A DNA stretch of 64,000 nucleotides, from the NCBI RefSeq assembly GCF_902167145.1, contig NC_050098.1, positions 134,676,207 to 134,740,206 on the forward strand. Reading direction: 5' to 3'. The DNA comes from Zea mays (lineage: Eukaryota; Streptophyta; Magnoliopsida; Poales; Poaceae). A program made the position numbers and the translations under genes. Within the stretch, counting starts at the first letter, position 1, and each line of letters begins with the position of its first letter. This document shows, in pieces, positions 33,986-47,500 of the stretch. The notes beneath the pieces are model-generated. The model was not told the DNA's origin. It saw only the letters and a list, made by a program, of their open reading frames with translations, and did not search any database.

Positions 33986-34507
33986 TTTGCTCGTAGCATG
34001 CTTTATAATGGGAGACGTCCTAGCATTAAGGATGGGATTGGCTTCCAACCTGTGAGCCAAAGCAACATCAAACTTAATGCCCATAGAAACAAGATTTCTA
34101 ACTTGGCAAGGCTCCCATGGTTCAGGATAGAGAAAGTTACATTTTATATCCTAAAAACTATCCTGAGCATAAAATTAGAAGAATTCATGCTAAGAAATCT
34201 CATCATGCTGCTCATCATGCTTATATATACTGTAATGAGGCATGTAGTTCTAGGCATACAACTCATATTAAGATGCCTATGAAAAATATTGTTGATGCAT
34301 CAAATGAACATAGCATTTCATTTAAAATCTTTGATGCATCATTTGTTCTTACTAACAAATCCGACAAAGTAGTTGCCAAATATGTTGGGGGCAAACACAA
34401 GAGTCCAAAGACTTGTGTTTGGGTACCCAAGGTGCTTGTTTCTAATGTGAAAGGACCCAAGACCGTTTGGGTACCTAAGGACAAGGCCTAAATTTGTGTT
34501 GTAGGTT

Positions 34508-35888
34508 TATGCATCCGGCGGAACAAGTTGGATAATCGACAGTGGGTGCACAAACCACATGATAGGAGAGAAAAGAATATTCTCCTCATATGAGAAAAAT
34601 GATGATCCCCAAAAAGCAATCACATTCGGGGATGGAAATCTAGGTTTGGTCAAAGGATTGGGTAAAATTGCTATATCTCCTGACCATTCCATTTCTAATG
34701 TTTTTCTTATAGATTCTCTAGATTACAACTTGCTTTCTATTTCTCAATTATGTAAAATGGGCTACAACTGTTTATTTACTGATGTTGATGTTACCGTCTT
34801 TAGAAGAAATGATGATTCACTAGCTTTTAAGGGAGTGTTAGATGGTCAGCTATATTTAGTTGATTTCAATAATAACAATGCTAAATTAGACACTTGCTTA
34901 ATTGCTAAGACTAACATGGGCTGGCTCTGGCATCGCCGACTTGCTCATGTTGGGATGAAGAATCTTCACAAGCTTCTAAAGGGGAACACATTTTAGGACT
35001 AACCAATGTTCATTTTGAGAAAGACAGGATTTGTAGTGCATGTCAAGCAGGGAAGCATTTTGGAGTTCATCACCCACACAAGAACATCATGACGACCGAG
35101 AGGCCGCTTGAGCTACTCCACATGGATCTATTCGGCCCGATTGCTTACATAAGCATCGACGAGAGTAAGTATTGTCTTGTAATTGTGGATGACTATTCTC
35201 GCTTCACTTGGGTATTCTTTTTGCAGGAAAAATCACAAACCCAAGAGACGTTAAAGAAATTATTGAGACAGGCTCAAAATGAGTTCGGATTGAGAATCAA
35301 GAAGATTATAAGCGACAATGGAACAGAGTTCAAAAACTCTCAAATTGAAGGATTTCTTGAGGAGGAGGGCATCAAGCATGAGTTCTCTTCTCCCTACACA
35401 CCTCAACAAAATGGTGTTGTGGAGAGAAAGAATAGAACTCTTTTGGATATGCAAGGACCATGCTTGATGAATACAAGACATCAGATCGGTTTAGGGTGGA
35501 GGCGATTAACACCACTTGCTACTCCATCAACCGACTATACCTTCACCGAATCCTCAAGAAAACATCATATGAACTCCTCACTGGTAAAAAGCCTAATGTT
35601 TCTTATTTTAGAGTTTTTGGGAGCAAGTGCTTTATTCTTATTAAAAGAGGTAGAAATTCAAATTTTGCTCCTAAAGCAGTAGAAGACTTTTTACTTGGTT
35701 ATGAGTCAAACACAAGGGCATATAGAGTCTTCAACAAGTCCACTGTATTAGTTGAAGTTTCTTGTGACATTGTGTTTGATGAGACTAACGGCTCTCAAGT
35801 AGAGCAAGTTGACCTTGATGAGTTAGATGATGAAGAGGCTCCATGCATCGCGCTAAGGAACATGTCCATTGGAGATGTGTGTCCATAA
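34508..35888 (+). pseudogene. Sirevirus protease and integrase region
   Basis: Protease motif WIIDSGCTNHM near 34529, then the GAG-pre-integrase motif (WLWHRRLAHVGMKNLHKLL, 34920-34980). After a break the integrase core follows (35089 on): LLHMDLFGPI, DDYSRFTWVFF, SDNGTEFKNSQ, YTPQQNGVVERKNRT. A frameshift near 35440-35480 moves the C-terminal part (NRLYLHRILKKTSYELLTGK) to another frame, which ends at TAA 35886-35888. Confidence 0.82.
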
Positions 35889-36215
35889 GAACCCAAAGAG
35901 CCTTCACAAGCACAAGATCAACCATCATCTTCCATACAAGCATCTCCACCAACTCAAGATGAGGAACTAGCTCAAGAAGAAGAGGATCAAGATCAAGACA
36001 ATATACCACCTCAAGAGGAAGACATTGATCAAGGGGGAGATGAAGTTGATCAAGAAAAGGAAGATGAACAAGAGGTTCAAGATCAAAGAACACCGCACCC
36101 AAGAGTCCACTAAGCAACTCAAAGAGATCACCTCGTCAACTCCATACTTGGTGACATTCAAAAGGGGGTAACCACTCAATCTCGAGTTGCTCATTTTTGT
36201 AAACATTACTCTTTT

Positions 36216-37720
36216 GTGTCTTCTATTGAGCCATACAGGATAGAGGATGCACTTAGAGATCCAGACTGGGTGGTGGCAATGCAAGAGGATCTCAACAACT
36301 TCACGATGAATGAGGTATGGCATTTAGTTCCACGTCCTAACCAAAATGTTGTAGGTACCAAGTGGGTATTCTACAACAAGATGAGGAACAAAGCTCGACT
36401 TGTTGCAAAAGAATATTCACAAGTCGAAGGTTTGGATTTTGATGAAACATATGCACCAGTAGCTAGGCTTGAGTCAAATCGAATATTACTTGCCTATGCT
36501 ACTCACCATGGCTTTAAGTTATATCAAATGGATGTGAAAAGTGCCTTCCTCAATGTCCCTATCAAGGAAGAGGTGTATGTGGAGCAACCTCCCGGCTTTG
36601 AAGATAGTGAGTATCCTTCATATGTTTATAAGCTCTCAAAGGCGCTTTATGGGCACAAACAAGCCCCAATAGCATGGTATGAATGCATAAAAGACTTTCT
36701 TATTACTAATGGCTTTAAAGTTGGAAAAGTTGACCCTACTCTCTTCACTAAAACAATTGACAAAGACTTGTTTATATGCCAAATTTATGTTGATGACATT
36801 ATCTTTAGGTCTACTAACAAGTGATCTTGTGAAGAGTTTAGTAGAATTATGATACAAAAATTTGAGATGTCCATGATGGGGGAGTTGAAGTATTTCCTTG
36901 GATTCCAAATCAAGCAACTTCAAGAGGGCACCTTCATTTGCCAAACAAAGTACATTCAAGATATTCTCAAGAAGTTTGGAATGAAGAATGCCAAACCCAT
37001 CAAGACTCCCATTGGAACAAATGGGCATCTCGACCTTGACACAGGAGGTAAATCTGTAGATCAAAAGGTATACCGGTCGATGATAGGATCTCTACTCTAT
37101 TTATGTGCTTCACGACCGGATATTATGCTTTTAGTATGCATGTGTGCAAGGTTCCATGTCAATCCTAAGGAAATCCACCTTAGGGCCATGAAAAGAATCA
37201 TGAGATATTTAGTTTACACTCATAAATTTGGGCTATGGCACCCCAAGGGATCTACCTTTGATCTAATCGGGTATTCTGATGTTGATTATGTCGAATGTAA
37301 AATTGATAGAAAGAGCACATCAAGGACTTATCAGTTTCTGGGGAGATCCCTGGTGTCTTGGGCTTCAAAGAAACAAAATTCAGTAGCTCTATCCACTGTC
37401 GAAGCCAAGTATATTGCTGCAGCTGCAGGACATTGTTGTGTACAATTACTCTAGATGAGGCAAACACTTAGGGACTATGAGTACAAATTGAGCAAAGTCC
37501 CTCTCCTATGTTACAATGGGAGTGCAATCCGCATGGCGGATAATCCTATTGAACACAGCCGCACAAAGCACATAGACATCCGATATCACTTTCTGAGAGA
37601 TCACCAACAAAGGGGGATAACAAAATTTCTTATGTTAGCACCCACAACTAATTAGCCGATATCTTCACCAAGCCCCTAGATGAAAAGACTTTTAGCAAGC
37701 TTAGGAATGAACTAAATGTC
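36216..37720 (+). pseudogene. Sirevirus reverse transcriptase and RNase H
   Basis: RT in 36216-36824: [30 protein letters not shown], catalytic YVDDIIF. It breaks at TGA 36822-36824 and resumes at 36849 with MMGELKYFLGFQIKQ. RNase H follows (YSDVDYVECKIDRKSTS, SWASKKQNSVALSTVEAKYI), with another stop at about 37452 and a final segment (HIDIRYHFLRDH). The end is cut by gypsy element D at CTTAG (37720-37724). Confidence 0.85.
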
Positions 37721-37724
37721 TTAG

Positions 37725-39067
37725 TGTCGGTGTTTCGACCCTGGGGGGTCCCTAGACCGACGAGTAAAATTGTTGCTGCGTGTCCCAGCCCAGATTGGTT
37801 GGCGCGAGATGGAACACAAGGGGGAAAATGCGGCTCGTGTTATCCTGCGCCAGGGGATGCGCTTGCAGTAGGGGTTACAAGCGTTCGCGAGGGAGAGAGA
37901 GTGAGCCTGTTCGTCAGCCCGTCCTCCCACGCGACGACTCTCCCGCATGAGGGCCATGGACCTTCCTTTTATAGATGCAAGGAGAGGGTCCAGGTGTACA
38001 ATGGGGGTGTAGCTATGCGCTAACGTGTCTGGCAGAGAGGTGCCTGAGCCCTGTGTACATGCCAACGTGGCTATCGGAGAGGTGCTAGAGCCCTGTGTAC
38101 GCGGTGTCGTGGCCGTCGGAGGAGCGCTTGAGCCCTGTAGAAGCACAGCTGTCGGGGCATCTGGGACCTTGCTGACGTCTCCTTGCTTCCGTAGGGGGCT
38201 GAGAACTACCGTCGTCATGGACGCACGCGGGGAGCCATCATTACTTGTTACCGGGGCGAGTCTGGATGAGACACCGGTCTTGTTCCCCCGTAGCCTGAGC
38301 TAGCTAGGGGTAGGGTAATGATGTATCCCCCACGGCGCGGTCGGTCCGAGCCCAAGGTCGGGCGAGGCGGAGACTCCTCCTGAGGCCGAGGCCAGGGTCG
38401 GGTGAGGACGCGATTCCTCCCGAGGTCAAGGTTGAGGCCGAGCCCTGGGGTCGGGCGAGGCGGAGACCACCTTCCGAGGCCGAGGGTGAGGCTGAGCCCT
38501 GGGGTCGGGCGAGGCGGAGACCTCCTCCTGAGGCTGAGGCCCAAGGTCGGGCGAGGCGGAGCTTCCTGTTGCGCGTGAGGCTGAACTTGGCTGTTGTTAG
38601 CCTCACCCTGGTGGGTGGCACAGCAGTCGGAGCAGAGCGGGCGGCGCTATTTTCCTGCCAGGTCGGTCAGTGGAAGGGTGAAGTGACTGCGGTCACTTCG
38701 ACCTTGCCGACTGAGGCACGTGTGTCAGGATAAGGTGTCAGGCGATCCTCGCATTGAATGCGCCTGCGATACGGACGGTTGGTGAGGCGATTTGGCCAAG
38801 TTTGCTTCACAACGAAGCCTACCCGAGCTGGGCTTCGGGCGAGTCGAGGGTGCGCCCGCTGCTTGAGGAGGCCCTCGGGCGAGGCGTGAATTCGCCTGGG
38901 ACTACTGTTCCCGCCCGAGGCTGGGCTCGGGCGAGGCGAGATCGCGTCCCTTGAGTAGACGAAGCCTTGACCTGAATTGCGCCGATCAGTCTTTGCAGCT
39001 TGCGTTGATGGTGGTTACCAGCCGTGTTTAGGTGTGTTGGGGGTACCCCTAATTACGGTACCCGACA
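37725..39067 (-). repeat. Element D 3' LTR
   Basis: 1343 bp. Contains many GGTCGGGCGAGGCGGAG-type short repeats (38345-38580). Next to it at 39068-39080 is the polypurine tract, which reads CTCGGGGGCTAC on the minus strand. Confidence 0.9.
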
Positions 39068-39080
39068 GTAGCCCCCGAGC

Positions 39081-40340
39081 CTCAAAGGGAGTGTTGGTAC
39101 TCGCTTGGAGGCTTTGCCACACTTTTTTGCGAGGGGACCGGCCTTTCTCGGTTACACTTTGTTCCGGTGGGTGCGTGCGAGCGCACCCGCCGGGTGTAGC
39201 CCCCAAGGCCTCGAAGGAGTGGTTTGACTCCTCTGAGATCTTAATGCCTTTCGTGATGCCTCGATCGGTCTGGTTGTTCCCTCATGCGATCTGATTGTAG
39301 CCCGGGTGCATGGTCAGGTTCCAAGTTTTCAGGTTGGTTTGTTGACGCTGTCAACGGTTTGGCCGTAGCCGGGTTTGCGAGAGCAGCCCCCGAGCCTCTA
39401 CACGGAGTGAGAGGACGATCAAGGACTGTCTCGACTTTTATCATACGCCCCTTCGTCGCCTTTCCGCAAGGAGGAAGGGGGGAAAGCGCCATGTTGCCCT
39501 CGGAGGGCGCCGAACATGGTGTCTCCAGTGAGTTGCTAACGGGTGATCCGAGTGGACGCCCGTGCCCCGTTATATAAGGGTCGGCTAGTGGCCTAGAGGC
39601 GCTCTCCAAAAGTACCTGCAAGTGATTTGCCGGACCCGGACCCGTTCGATAGGGTCCAAGGGCTCGATGCCTCCCTCTGATGGGATTCCGTTACAAAATC
39701 GCTCCTGCTGGTCTCGGAAATGTCCTAGGGTACCTCGGGAGCGTAGCCCGAGCCTCGGCCATGTAACGGACGTACCTAGAGTCATCCCTCGCTCTGCGTG
39801 CTCTAGGGTGGCTGTCGAACCCTTCCGAGGGGCTAGCCTTCGAACCCCTGATCAGTAGTGGGCGCGGAGCCCGAGTGCTCTGAGGCGGCTGTCGAACCCT
39901 TCCGAGGGGCCAGCCTTCGAACCCCTGATCAGTAATGAGCCTGAAGCCCGAGTGCTCTGGGGCGGCTGTCGAACCCTTTCGAGGGGCCTTCCTTCGAACC
40001 CCTGATCAGTAGGAGGGCTCGGGGCCCGTTTCCTTCATGGAGAAGAATCCCTTTCGAAATATCCCCTTTCCCGGTCCCTGTAGCAAGAGAGAGAAAGGGG
40101 AAGAGGAAAATGATATGAATTTAAACGGTGTGGCGCACCTTTTTTGACGCGGTCATCATGGCGGAGGTGAAACGACGACTGCTTCGCCTGCCAAAGGTGT
40201 TGCTTGCCTTGCCGCGGAGTTAATGTGACGGGACGGTCGGTTCGCGGGGCGGCCGTTGCGCGTGCGCGAGTCGTTCGAGGAACGGGCGTTTCGCCTTCGA
40301 GTTTGAATTTCGCGGCGGGTTCAGGCGAAGTGTTGAACGG
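39081..40340 (+). other. Element D non-coding region between 3' LTR and antisense promoter
   Basis: GC-rich, no gene. A 65-70 bp unit with GCTGTCGAACCCTTCCGAGG and CTTCGAACCCCTGATCAGTA recurs about three times between 39800 and 40010. Confidence 0.65.
39800..40010 (+). repeat. Tandem repeat of about 70-75 bp in element D
   Basis: GCTGTCGAACCCTTCCGAGG recurs near 39812, 39887 and (with one change) 39964, each followed by CCTTCGAACCCCTGATCAGTA. Period about 75 bases. Confidence 0.8.
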
Positions 40341-40356
40341 ATCTCGCCCAGGCCTT

Positions 40357-40363
40357 TATATAC
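40357..40363 (+). promoter_or_regulatory. TATA box of element D antisense gene
   Basis: TTTATATACCC about 140 bases before the ATG at 40498. The arrangement parallels the TATA box in element C. Confidence 0.6.
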
Positions 40364-40497
40364 CCGGAAGAGGGGCCGGTGGTGGTTCTTTACTCTGCTG
40401 CTCGCCTTCTGCTTTGGTTTCCGCAACCTAGGAGAATAGCCAGAGAAAAGAAAACCGTGCACCTTGTCCCCTCCGCCTCCACCCCCTTCGTTCGGTG

Positions 40498-43400
40498 ATG
40501 GCCGACAGAGTGACCGTCGTTTCGCCGCACGATCCGTGGCCTTTCTCCACCGTCACGGTGGATGATCTAGAGGCCCTCGTTGCCGATGGTTTGCTCCGTC
40601 CCCTCTCCGGTGACCTGCAGCCGGAGTGGATGGTCCCTGCGAGCGAGGTCGTCCCGACTCCGCCGCCGGGGTATGTGGTTAGTTTCGTCTCCTTCCACGA
40701 GTGGGGGTTCGGAGTGCCAGCGAGCCGTTTCATGCGGTCGCTCCTGCACTACTACGGGGTGGAGCTGCACAACTTCAACCCCAACTCCATTGCGCAAGCG
40801 CCCATCTTCACGGCGGTTTGCGAGGGTTTTTTGGGGATTGACCCCCACTGGGATCTGTGGACCCATCTCTTCTCCGCGGAGCTTTTTGCCTTAACGACGG
40901 GGGAAAAGAAGGTCCACATGGCGGTGCGGGCCGGTGGCTGCATCCTCCAGTTGAGGTAGGGGCGCGCGCAGCAGTACATCCCCGCCATCCTTGTGTCTTC
41001 GAACAAGGGGTGGCAGCGCTTGTGGTTTTACCTCTGGAACGACGACGGAAGGCTCCCATCGTTTTATCAACAAGTGGTGACTGCCGCCGGCAGCAACTGG
41101 CGCTGGGGCGCCACGCACGAGAAACAGGAGAAACTCCAGCCCCTTCTAGAGGCCTTGCAGAAGTTACGAGATGGGGGGCTCACCGTCGTGGGGGTGGTTG
41201 CCGCCATCCATCGCCGGAGGGTGCTTCCCTTGGCAGAGCGGCGGTGGCCACTTTTGGAGATGAAGCCGGGGGTTGACTTGGAGGGTTCGCAGACGTCCTC
41301 GGCCTCCCTCTCTGCCGACGACCTCCACAGGCGGGTAGCGGGCACGGTAGGGAGGCTGGATGCTGGCGCCCTTACCCAGCCCGTGATGCGTCCCGAGCGT
41401 GGGTACGTGTCCCTGGTGAGTGTCCGCTCCTTCTCCTATCTTGTGTTGGGTTGCCTTTGATTCTTACTGTCGGGATTTCCGTTCGTCTCCAGGAGTTGGG
41501 GTTTTACAATCCCTCCCTGCCACCGGTCCCGGAGGACGCGGTGGACCGAGCCGTGCGGAGGGTCGCCGCGGAGAATAAGAAGGAGAAGAAGGACGTGGAA
41601 AAGGCCCAGGCTCGCGAGTGGATGCGGGCTCGGGATGCCTTGAAGAGGCGCCGTCGGAGGCAGGAGAGGGACGGGCTCCCGAGGGAGCCATCGCTGGAGA
41701 CGCCTGACGACGATGATGATGACGATGATGACGAGGACGACGACATGGCGGCCCGCCTTGGCCTTAGCCCGGATCTGAGGCTGGGCCAGGGGTCGTCGAG
41801 CCAACCTCCAAGTGGACTGGCGCCGTCGGTATCTAGGGCCGGGACATCAAGGTCCCGGTCCGAGGAGCGAGGACAGGCTGAGGGGGTACTTGACCCCTTG
41901 GCCGAGGTAGTTGAGGTGACTCCGTGGAGTCAGGCCGATCCGCCTGTCCCCCAAGAGCAGTCGCTCGTGCCGGCTGTATTGGAGGTTGATCCTCGGGCCG
42001 TTGTGACGGCGCCTGGGCAGGCCGTCCCTTCAGCGCCCCGGGCGCCCGAGGCGGGAACAGTGCCGAAGCCGGTAGCGGGGCAAACCTCGGCAGCGCCTGC
42101 GGGGACCGAGGCTCGAGGGGCCTCCCCGCAGGCACGATTGGCCTTGGTCCGGAGCGGGTAAGTATATGAGGATACCTCTGTTTTGGCTCTTTCTCCGTGT
42201 GTCCTAATCCTGCTTTATCTCTTCCTTTCAGCAAACAGAGGCAAGGTTCGGCCGGTCTAGCCCCCGGAAGGCCCTTAAGACGGTGCCGGCCTCTGCAGCC
42301 AGTGCCGCAGCGCGCCACACCGGTTGGCTGGCCTCCACACAAGACGTCCTCGAGTGGGGGGCCCAGGCGGCACGAGTTGCCGTGGGGCAAGCCTCCTAGG
42401 CTGACCCCTCCATCAGGGCGGCCATCATGCCCGGGAGGCTGCTGGCGTGGCCGCGGCCCGAGCCCACCTGACGTGTTGCCGGCGCCGGTACCAGCTCCTA
42501 CCGAGGCCGTTGCTGTTTTGCCCGTGGAGCCACCCGTCACCGTTGATGCTGGGATGGCTGAGGTGCCGCTGCTCGAGGTCGTCTTCAACCTTCCCAGTCT
42601 CGGCCATAAGGAGAGGGCGGCCGCCGTTGTCGAGGTCGGTGATCGAAGGCCCGCCTCCTTAGCCGAGGGGAGGCCCTGGACGTCGTCAGCGATGGTACCC
42701 GATGCGTCGACTGCAAGGGGTCCCGACGCCTTGGAGGAGGGGCGCGCAGAACCGCAACCCGTCTTGGGGAGCGGCGACCTTATCCCCGCGCGACGCAACC
42801 CCACTGAGTGGTGTGGGCAGGCGCTCCGGTTCTGGACCCGCGATGCCCCGAAACCCCTCTTTGTCCTTGACGATGAGCGGGAGGAGCAGTCTCGGGACGA
42901 GCTCCGTGAGTATGCCGAGGCGGCGATGGGGTCGCTTCGGTCGACTAAGGAGATCCTTTCCAGGGACGTTCCCAGGGTCCTCCAAGTAAGGATTTTAGGC
43001 ATACCTTTTGCGTGACTAGGGCATTCTTTGTAACACCCTGCTTCCCTTCCTCAGGAACTGACGTATGTGAGCACCGCCAAGTCGTTGTTCATCCGTCGCA
43101 AGACCGACATCTGGGGTTCGCTGCGGTTCCTGAGGGCCGCGCTTGCCGAGGCTAATGAACGCCTCACCCAACGGAGCACCGAGGTGGTGGACCTTCGGCT
43201 GCTCTGCGATGAGCTGGAGGTGGAGGCAGCGACGGCGCAGGCAGAGGCGGCGTCAGCACGGACGGAGGCGCAGCAGCGGCAGCTGGAGCTTGGCCAGGTC
43301 ATTGGCGAGCGGGACCAATCTCGGAGCCAGGCTGCCGAGGCTGTAGGCCGGGCTGAGGCCCTTGGGGGCCAGCTGGCCGAGGTGTCTGCTCGGGCCGGAG

Positions 43401-44062
43401 CCCTTGCGGAGGGCCTGGCTGTGGCCGTCGGGTCTGCTCAGTTCACCCAAGCCGTAGCCTCGGAGCAGCGTGCCCGGGCTGAAGGTACGTTTTGGCCGCT
43501 TTGTGACTTCGATTCAGCTTCATTCTTCGACTCGTGTCTGAAGAATTCTGTTCGGCTGTCTACAGAGTTCAAGATAGCTCTCAACGAGTCCATCAAGGCA
43601 CTTGCCCAGGCGGTTGAGTAGAAGGAGGCCGACCACGTGGCCATGTTCGAAGCTATCTCGGCCTTCTGCCAGGTCTTTGGCCTTGATGACGTCCCCTCGG
43701 GTAGCTCCCCCCAGAGTCGCCTGCGGGCCTTGGGCGGCCATGTGCGCAGCAGACTCCGTAAGACGCTGCATCACGGCGTTAGGCGGGCCTTCGCCGTGCT
43801 CGCTTCCCACTATGATGTGGATCTGGAGCGGGTCAGCGAGGGGTACTGTCTACCCGACGAAGACGAGGCTGCCTTAGCCGAGGTTCAGAGGCTTGACGCG
43901 TCCGTCACGGGCCCAAGCGCGGTGCTGGCGTCCTCCTTCGAGGTGGAGATCCTTCCGCTCGCGTCGTCGTCTGGGGCCGGGCCAGATCTCGCTGAGGATG
44001 GAGACGGCGCCGAGGGTGGGGACGAAGCCGAGGGTGCCGCTCCTCCCCCGGGCGATGTCTGA
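40498..44062 (+). pseudogene. Element D antisense gene (aORF), five exons, two in-frame TAGs
   Basis: On the strand opposite to gag-pol. Exons are 40498-41415, 41493-42157, 42232-42985, 43055-43484 and 43566-44062, all with GT-AG borders (GTGAGT, GTAAGT, GTAAGG, GTACGT donors) and consistent phases; total 1088 codons including the stop. The N-terminal region (RFMRSLLHYYGVELHNFNPN) resembles the PF04195 domain and the antisense protein of element C. Exon 2 has an acidic Asp run; exon 4 is an Ala/Glu-rich coiled coil; the tail is acidic. In-frame TAGs lie at 40957-40959 and 43619-43621, each a likely CAG-to-TAG change. Function unknown. Confidence 0.78.
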
Positions 44063-44532
44063 TTCTGCCGGAGCAGTCTGTTTGGAGCATGCATGTGTTT
44101 TTCGCGGCCGCCGAGGCCTAAACACTTTGTTGTCGTGTTATAAAGCTGCGTTTCTTTTCCTCTCGTTTCGAGTATCCGGACTTGTTTGTTAGTAGCAGAA
44201 TCGCTTATCCGAGTAAGAGTTACTTTTCGCAGAAGGTGACGAGTGAGGTATCCGTATCCCAGAGGCGTAGGAGTCCCTCGGCTCGGTCGGCCTTGCCGCT
44301 TACGTGCGCTCTTACTCGTTTTGCAGGATTCTGTTATCGATATAATCGGAAAGCACGAAAGTCGTTTTGGTAGAAAACTTTTCCGAGGAAAATTTTGACG
44401 TAGAGGGGGTTCCCCCCTTCTAGCCCCCGAGGGAGGGTCGGGCTTTGCCGAGGCAAGGCTGACCCTTCCTTGACGGTTAGACTTTATTTTTGTATGTATA
44501 GGAAACAAGGTATATGAACGACTTGAAACATC

Positions 44533-47500
44533 TTAAGGGTAGAAGCGACGTAGCTGTTGGATGTTCCAAGTGTTGCTGTAGACCTCGCCTTGATCGTTGG
44601 CCAGCTTGTATGTTCTGGGCTTCAAAATCTTGGCGATGATGAATGGCCCTTCCCAGGGAGGAGTAAGCTTGTGGCGCCCTCGGGCGTCCTGCCGCAGCCG
44701 AAGTACCAAGTCTCCCACCTGGAATTCTCGGGGCCGAACCCCTCGGGCGTGGTAGCGTCGCAGAGACTGCTGATACCGCGCCGAGTGTAGTAAGGCCATG
44801 TCCCGAGCCTCTTCCAGCTGGTCCAGTGAGTCTTCTCGGCTGGTCTGGTTGCTTTGGTCGTCGTACGCCCTTGTCCTCGGGGAACCGTATTCTAAGTCTG
44901 TGGGCAAGATAGCCTCGGCCCTATAGACTAGAAAGAACGGTGAGAAACCCGTGGTTCGGCTTGGTGTCGTCCTCAGACTCTAGACCACCGAGGGTAGTTC
45001 CTTCATCCATCGCTTGCCGAACTTGTTGAGGTCGTTGTAGATCCTCGGTTTAAGTCCCTGCAGAAGCATACCGTTGGCACGCTCCACCTGCCCATTCGTC
45101 ATGGGGTGAGCTACGGCGGCCCAGTCCACACGGATGTGGTGGTCATCGCAGAAGTCCAGGAACTTCTTCCCAGTGAACTGGGTGCCATTGTCGGTGATGA
45201 TGGAGTTCGGGACCCCAAAGCGAAGGATGATGTTGGTGAAGAATGCCACCGCCTGCTCGGACCTGATGCTGGTTAGGGGTCGGACCTCGATCCACTTGGA
45301 GAATTTGTTGATGGTGACCAGCAGGTGTGAGAAGCCCCCGGGTGCCTTCTGCAAGGGACCGACGAGGTCCAGACCCCACACAACAAACGACCAGGTGATG
45401 GGTATTGTCTGTAGGGCCTGAGCGGGCAGGTGTGTCTGTCTCGCGTAGAATTGAGACCCTTGGCAAGAGCGTATAATCCTAGTGGCGTCGGCCACCGCGG
45501 TCGGCCAGTAGAAGCCTTGTTGGAAGGCGTTCCCAACGAGGGCTCGAGGTGCTGCATGGTGACCGCAAGCCCCCGAGTGTATCTCTTGCAATAGCTCCTG
45601 TCCTTCGGCGACAGATATGCATCGTTGGGGAATGCCTGAGGGGTTGCGGTGGTAGAGCTCCTTTTCATCACCCAGTAAGACGAACGACTTGGCGCACCAC
45701 GCCAGTCGCCGAGCTTCGGCCTTGTCGAGGGGTAGCTCTCCTCGGTGGAGATATTGCAGGTACGGGGTCTGCCAATTTTGATTAGGTGTGACCCCATTCC
45801 GCTCTTCCTCGACGCGCAGTGCCTCACCCTCGGCGGCCGAGGATACCTCGGGCTAGGCCGAGGCCTCCTCGGGCTGGGCCGAGGCCTCCTTGGGCTCGGG
45901 CGTGTTGTCGGTCTTGATGGAGGGTTGATGTATGTCTCTAGAGAAGACGTCCGGGGGAACCGTTGTCCGCCCCGAGGCTATTTTAGCCAGCTCATACGCA
46001 GTCTCGTTGTACCGTCGAGCGACGTGGTTGAGCTCCAGCCCGTAGAACTTGTCTTCCAGGCGTCAAACTTCGTCGCAGTAGGCCTCCATCTTCCGGTCGC
46101 GGCAGTGGGAGTTCTTCAAGACTTGGTCAATGACAAGCTGCGAGTCGCCATGAGCGTCGAGGCACCGAACCCCTAGTTCGATGGCGACGCGCAACCCATT
46201 AACCAGAGCCTCGTACTCCGCCACGTTGTTTGACACCGGGAAATGGAGTCACAACATGTAGCGGAGATGTTTCCCGAGGGGTGAGATGAAGAGCAGGCCC
46301 GCGCTGGCTCCTGTTTTCATTAGCGACCCATCGAAGTACATGGTCCAGAGTTCCGGTTGGATCGGAGCTGTTGGTAGCTGGGTGTCGACCCATTCAGCCA
46401 CAAAGTCTGCCAAGACTTGGGACTTGATGGCCTTCCGAGGAGCGAACGAGATTGTCTCGCCCATGATCTCCACCGCCCACTTTGCTATCCTACCCGAGGC
46501 CTCTCGACACTGGATGATCTCCCCCAGGGGGAAGGATGACACCACAGTCACCGGATGAGACTCGAAGTAGTGTCACAACTTTCGCCGCGTTAGAATTACT
46601 GCGTACAGTAGCTTCTGAATTTGCGGGTAGCGGATCTTGGTCTCAGATAGCACTTCACTGATGAAGTAGACCGGCCTCTGGACGAGCAGTGCATGCCCTT
46701 CTTCTTGTCTCTCGACTACGATCGCGGCGCTGACCACCTGAGTGGTTGCGGCTACGTAGATCAAGAGGGCTTCTCCCGCAGCGGGGGGCACCAAGATGGG
46801 CACGTTTGTAAGGAGCGCCTTTAAGTTTCCGAGGGCTTCCTCGGCCTCGGGGGTCCAAGTGAAGTGCTCGGTCTTCCTTAAGAGGCGGTACAAGGGCAGG
46901 CCTTTTTCGCCGAGGCGCGAGATGAAGCGGCTCAGAGCCGCAAGGCATCCCATGACCCTTTGTACTCCTTTCAAGTCTTTGATAGGCCCCATGTTGGTGA
47001 TGGCCGTGATTTTCTCCGGGTTGGCCTCGATGCCCCGCTCGGAGACGATGAACTCCAGGAGCATGCCTCGGGGGACTCCGAAGACACACTTTTCAGGGTT
47101 GAGCTTCACACCCTTTGCTCTCAGACACTTGAATGTCGTTTCAAGGTCAGAGAGAAGGTCGGAGGCTTTCCTCGTCTTGACAACAATGTCATCGACGTAA
47201 GCCTCGACCGTTCGGCTGATGTGCTCTCCGAACACGTGGTTCATGCACCTTTGGTATGTTGCACCTGCATTCCTCAAGCCAAATGGCATAGTAGTATAGC
47301 AGCACATGCCAAAAGGTGTGATGAAAGAAGTCACGAGCTGGTCGAACTCTTTCATCTTGATTTGGTGATACCCTGAGTAGGCGTCGAGGAATGACAGGGT
47401 TTCGCACCCAGCAGTGGAGTCCACAATTTGATCGATGCGAGGCAGAGGGTAGGGAACCTTCGGACATGCTTAGTTTAGACTAGTGTAGTCTACACACATC

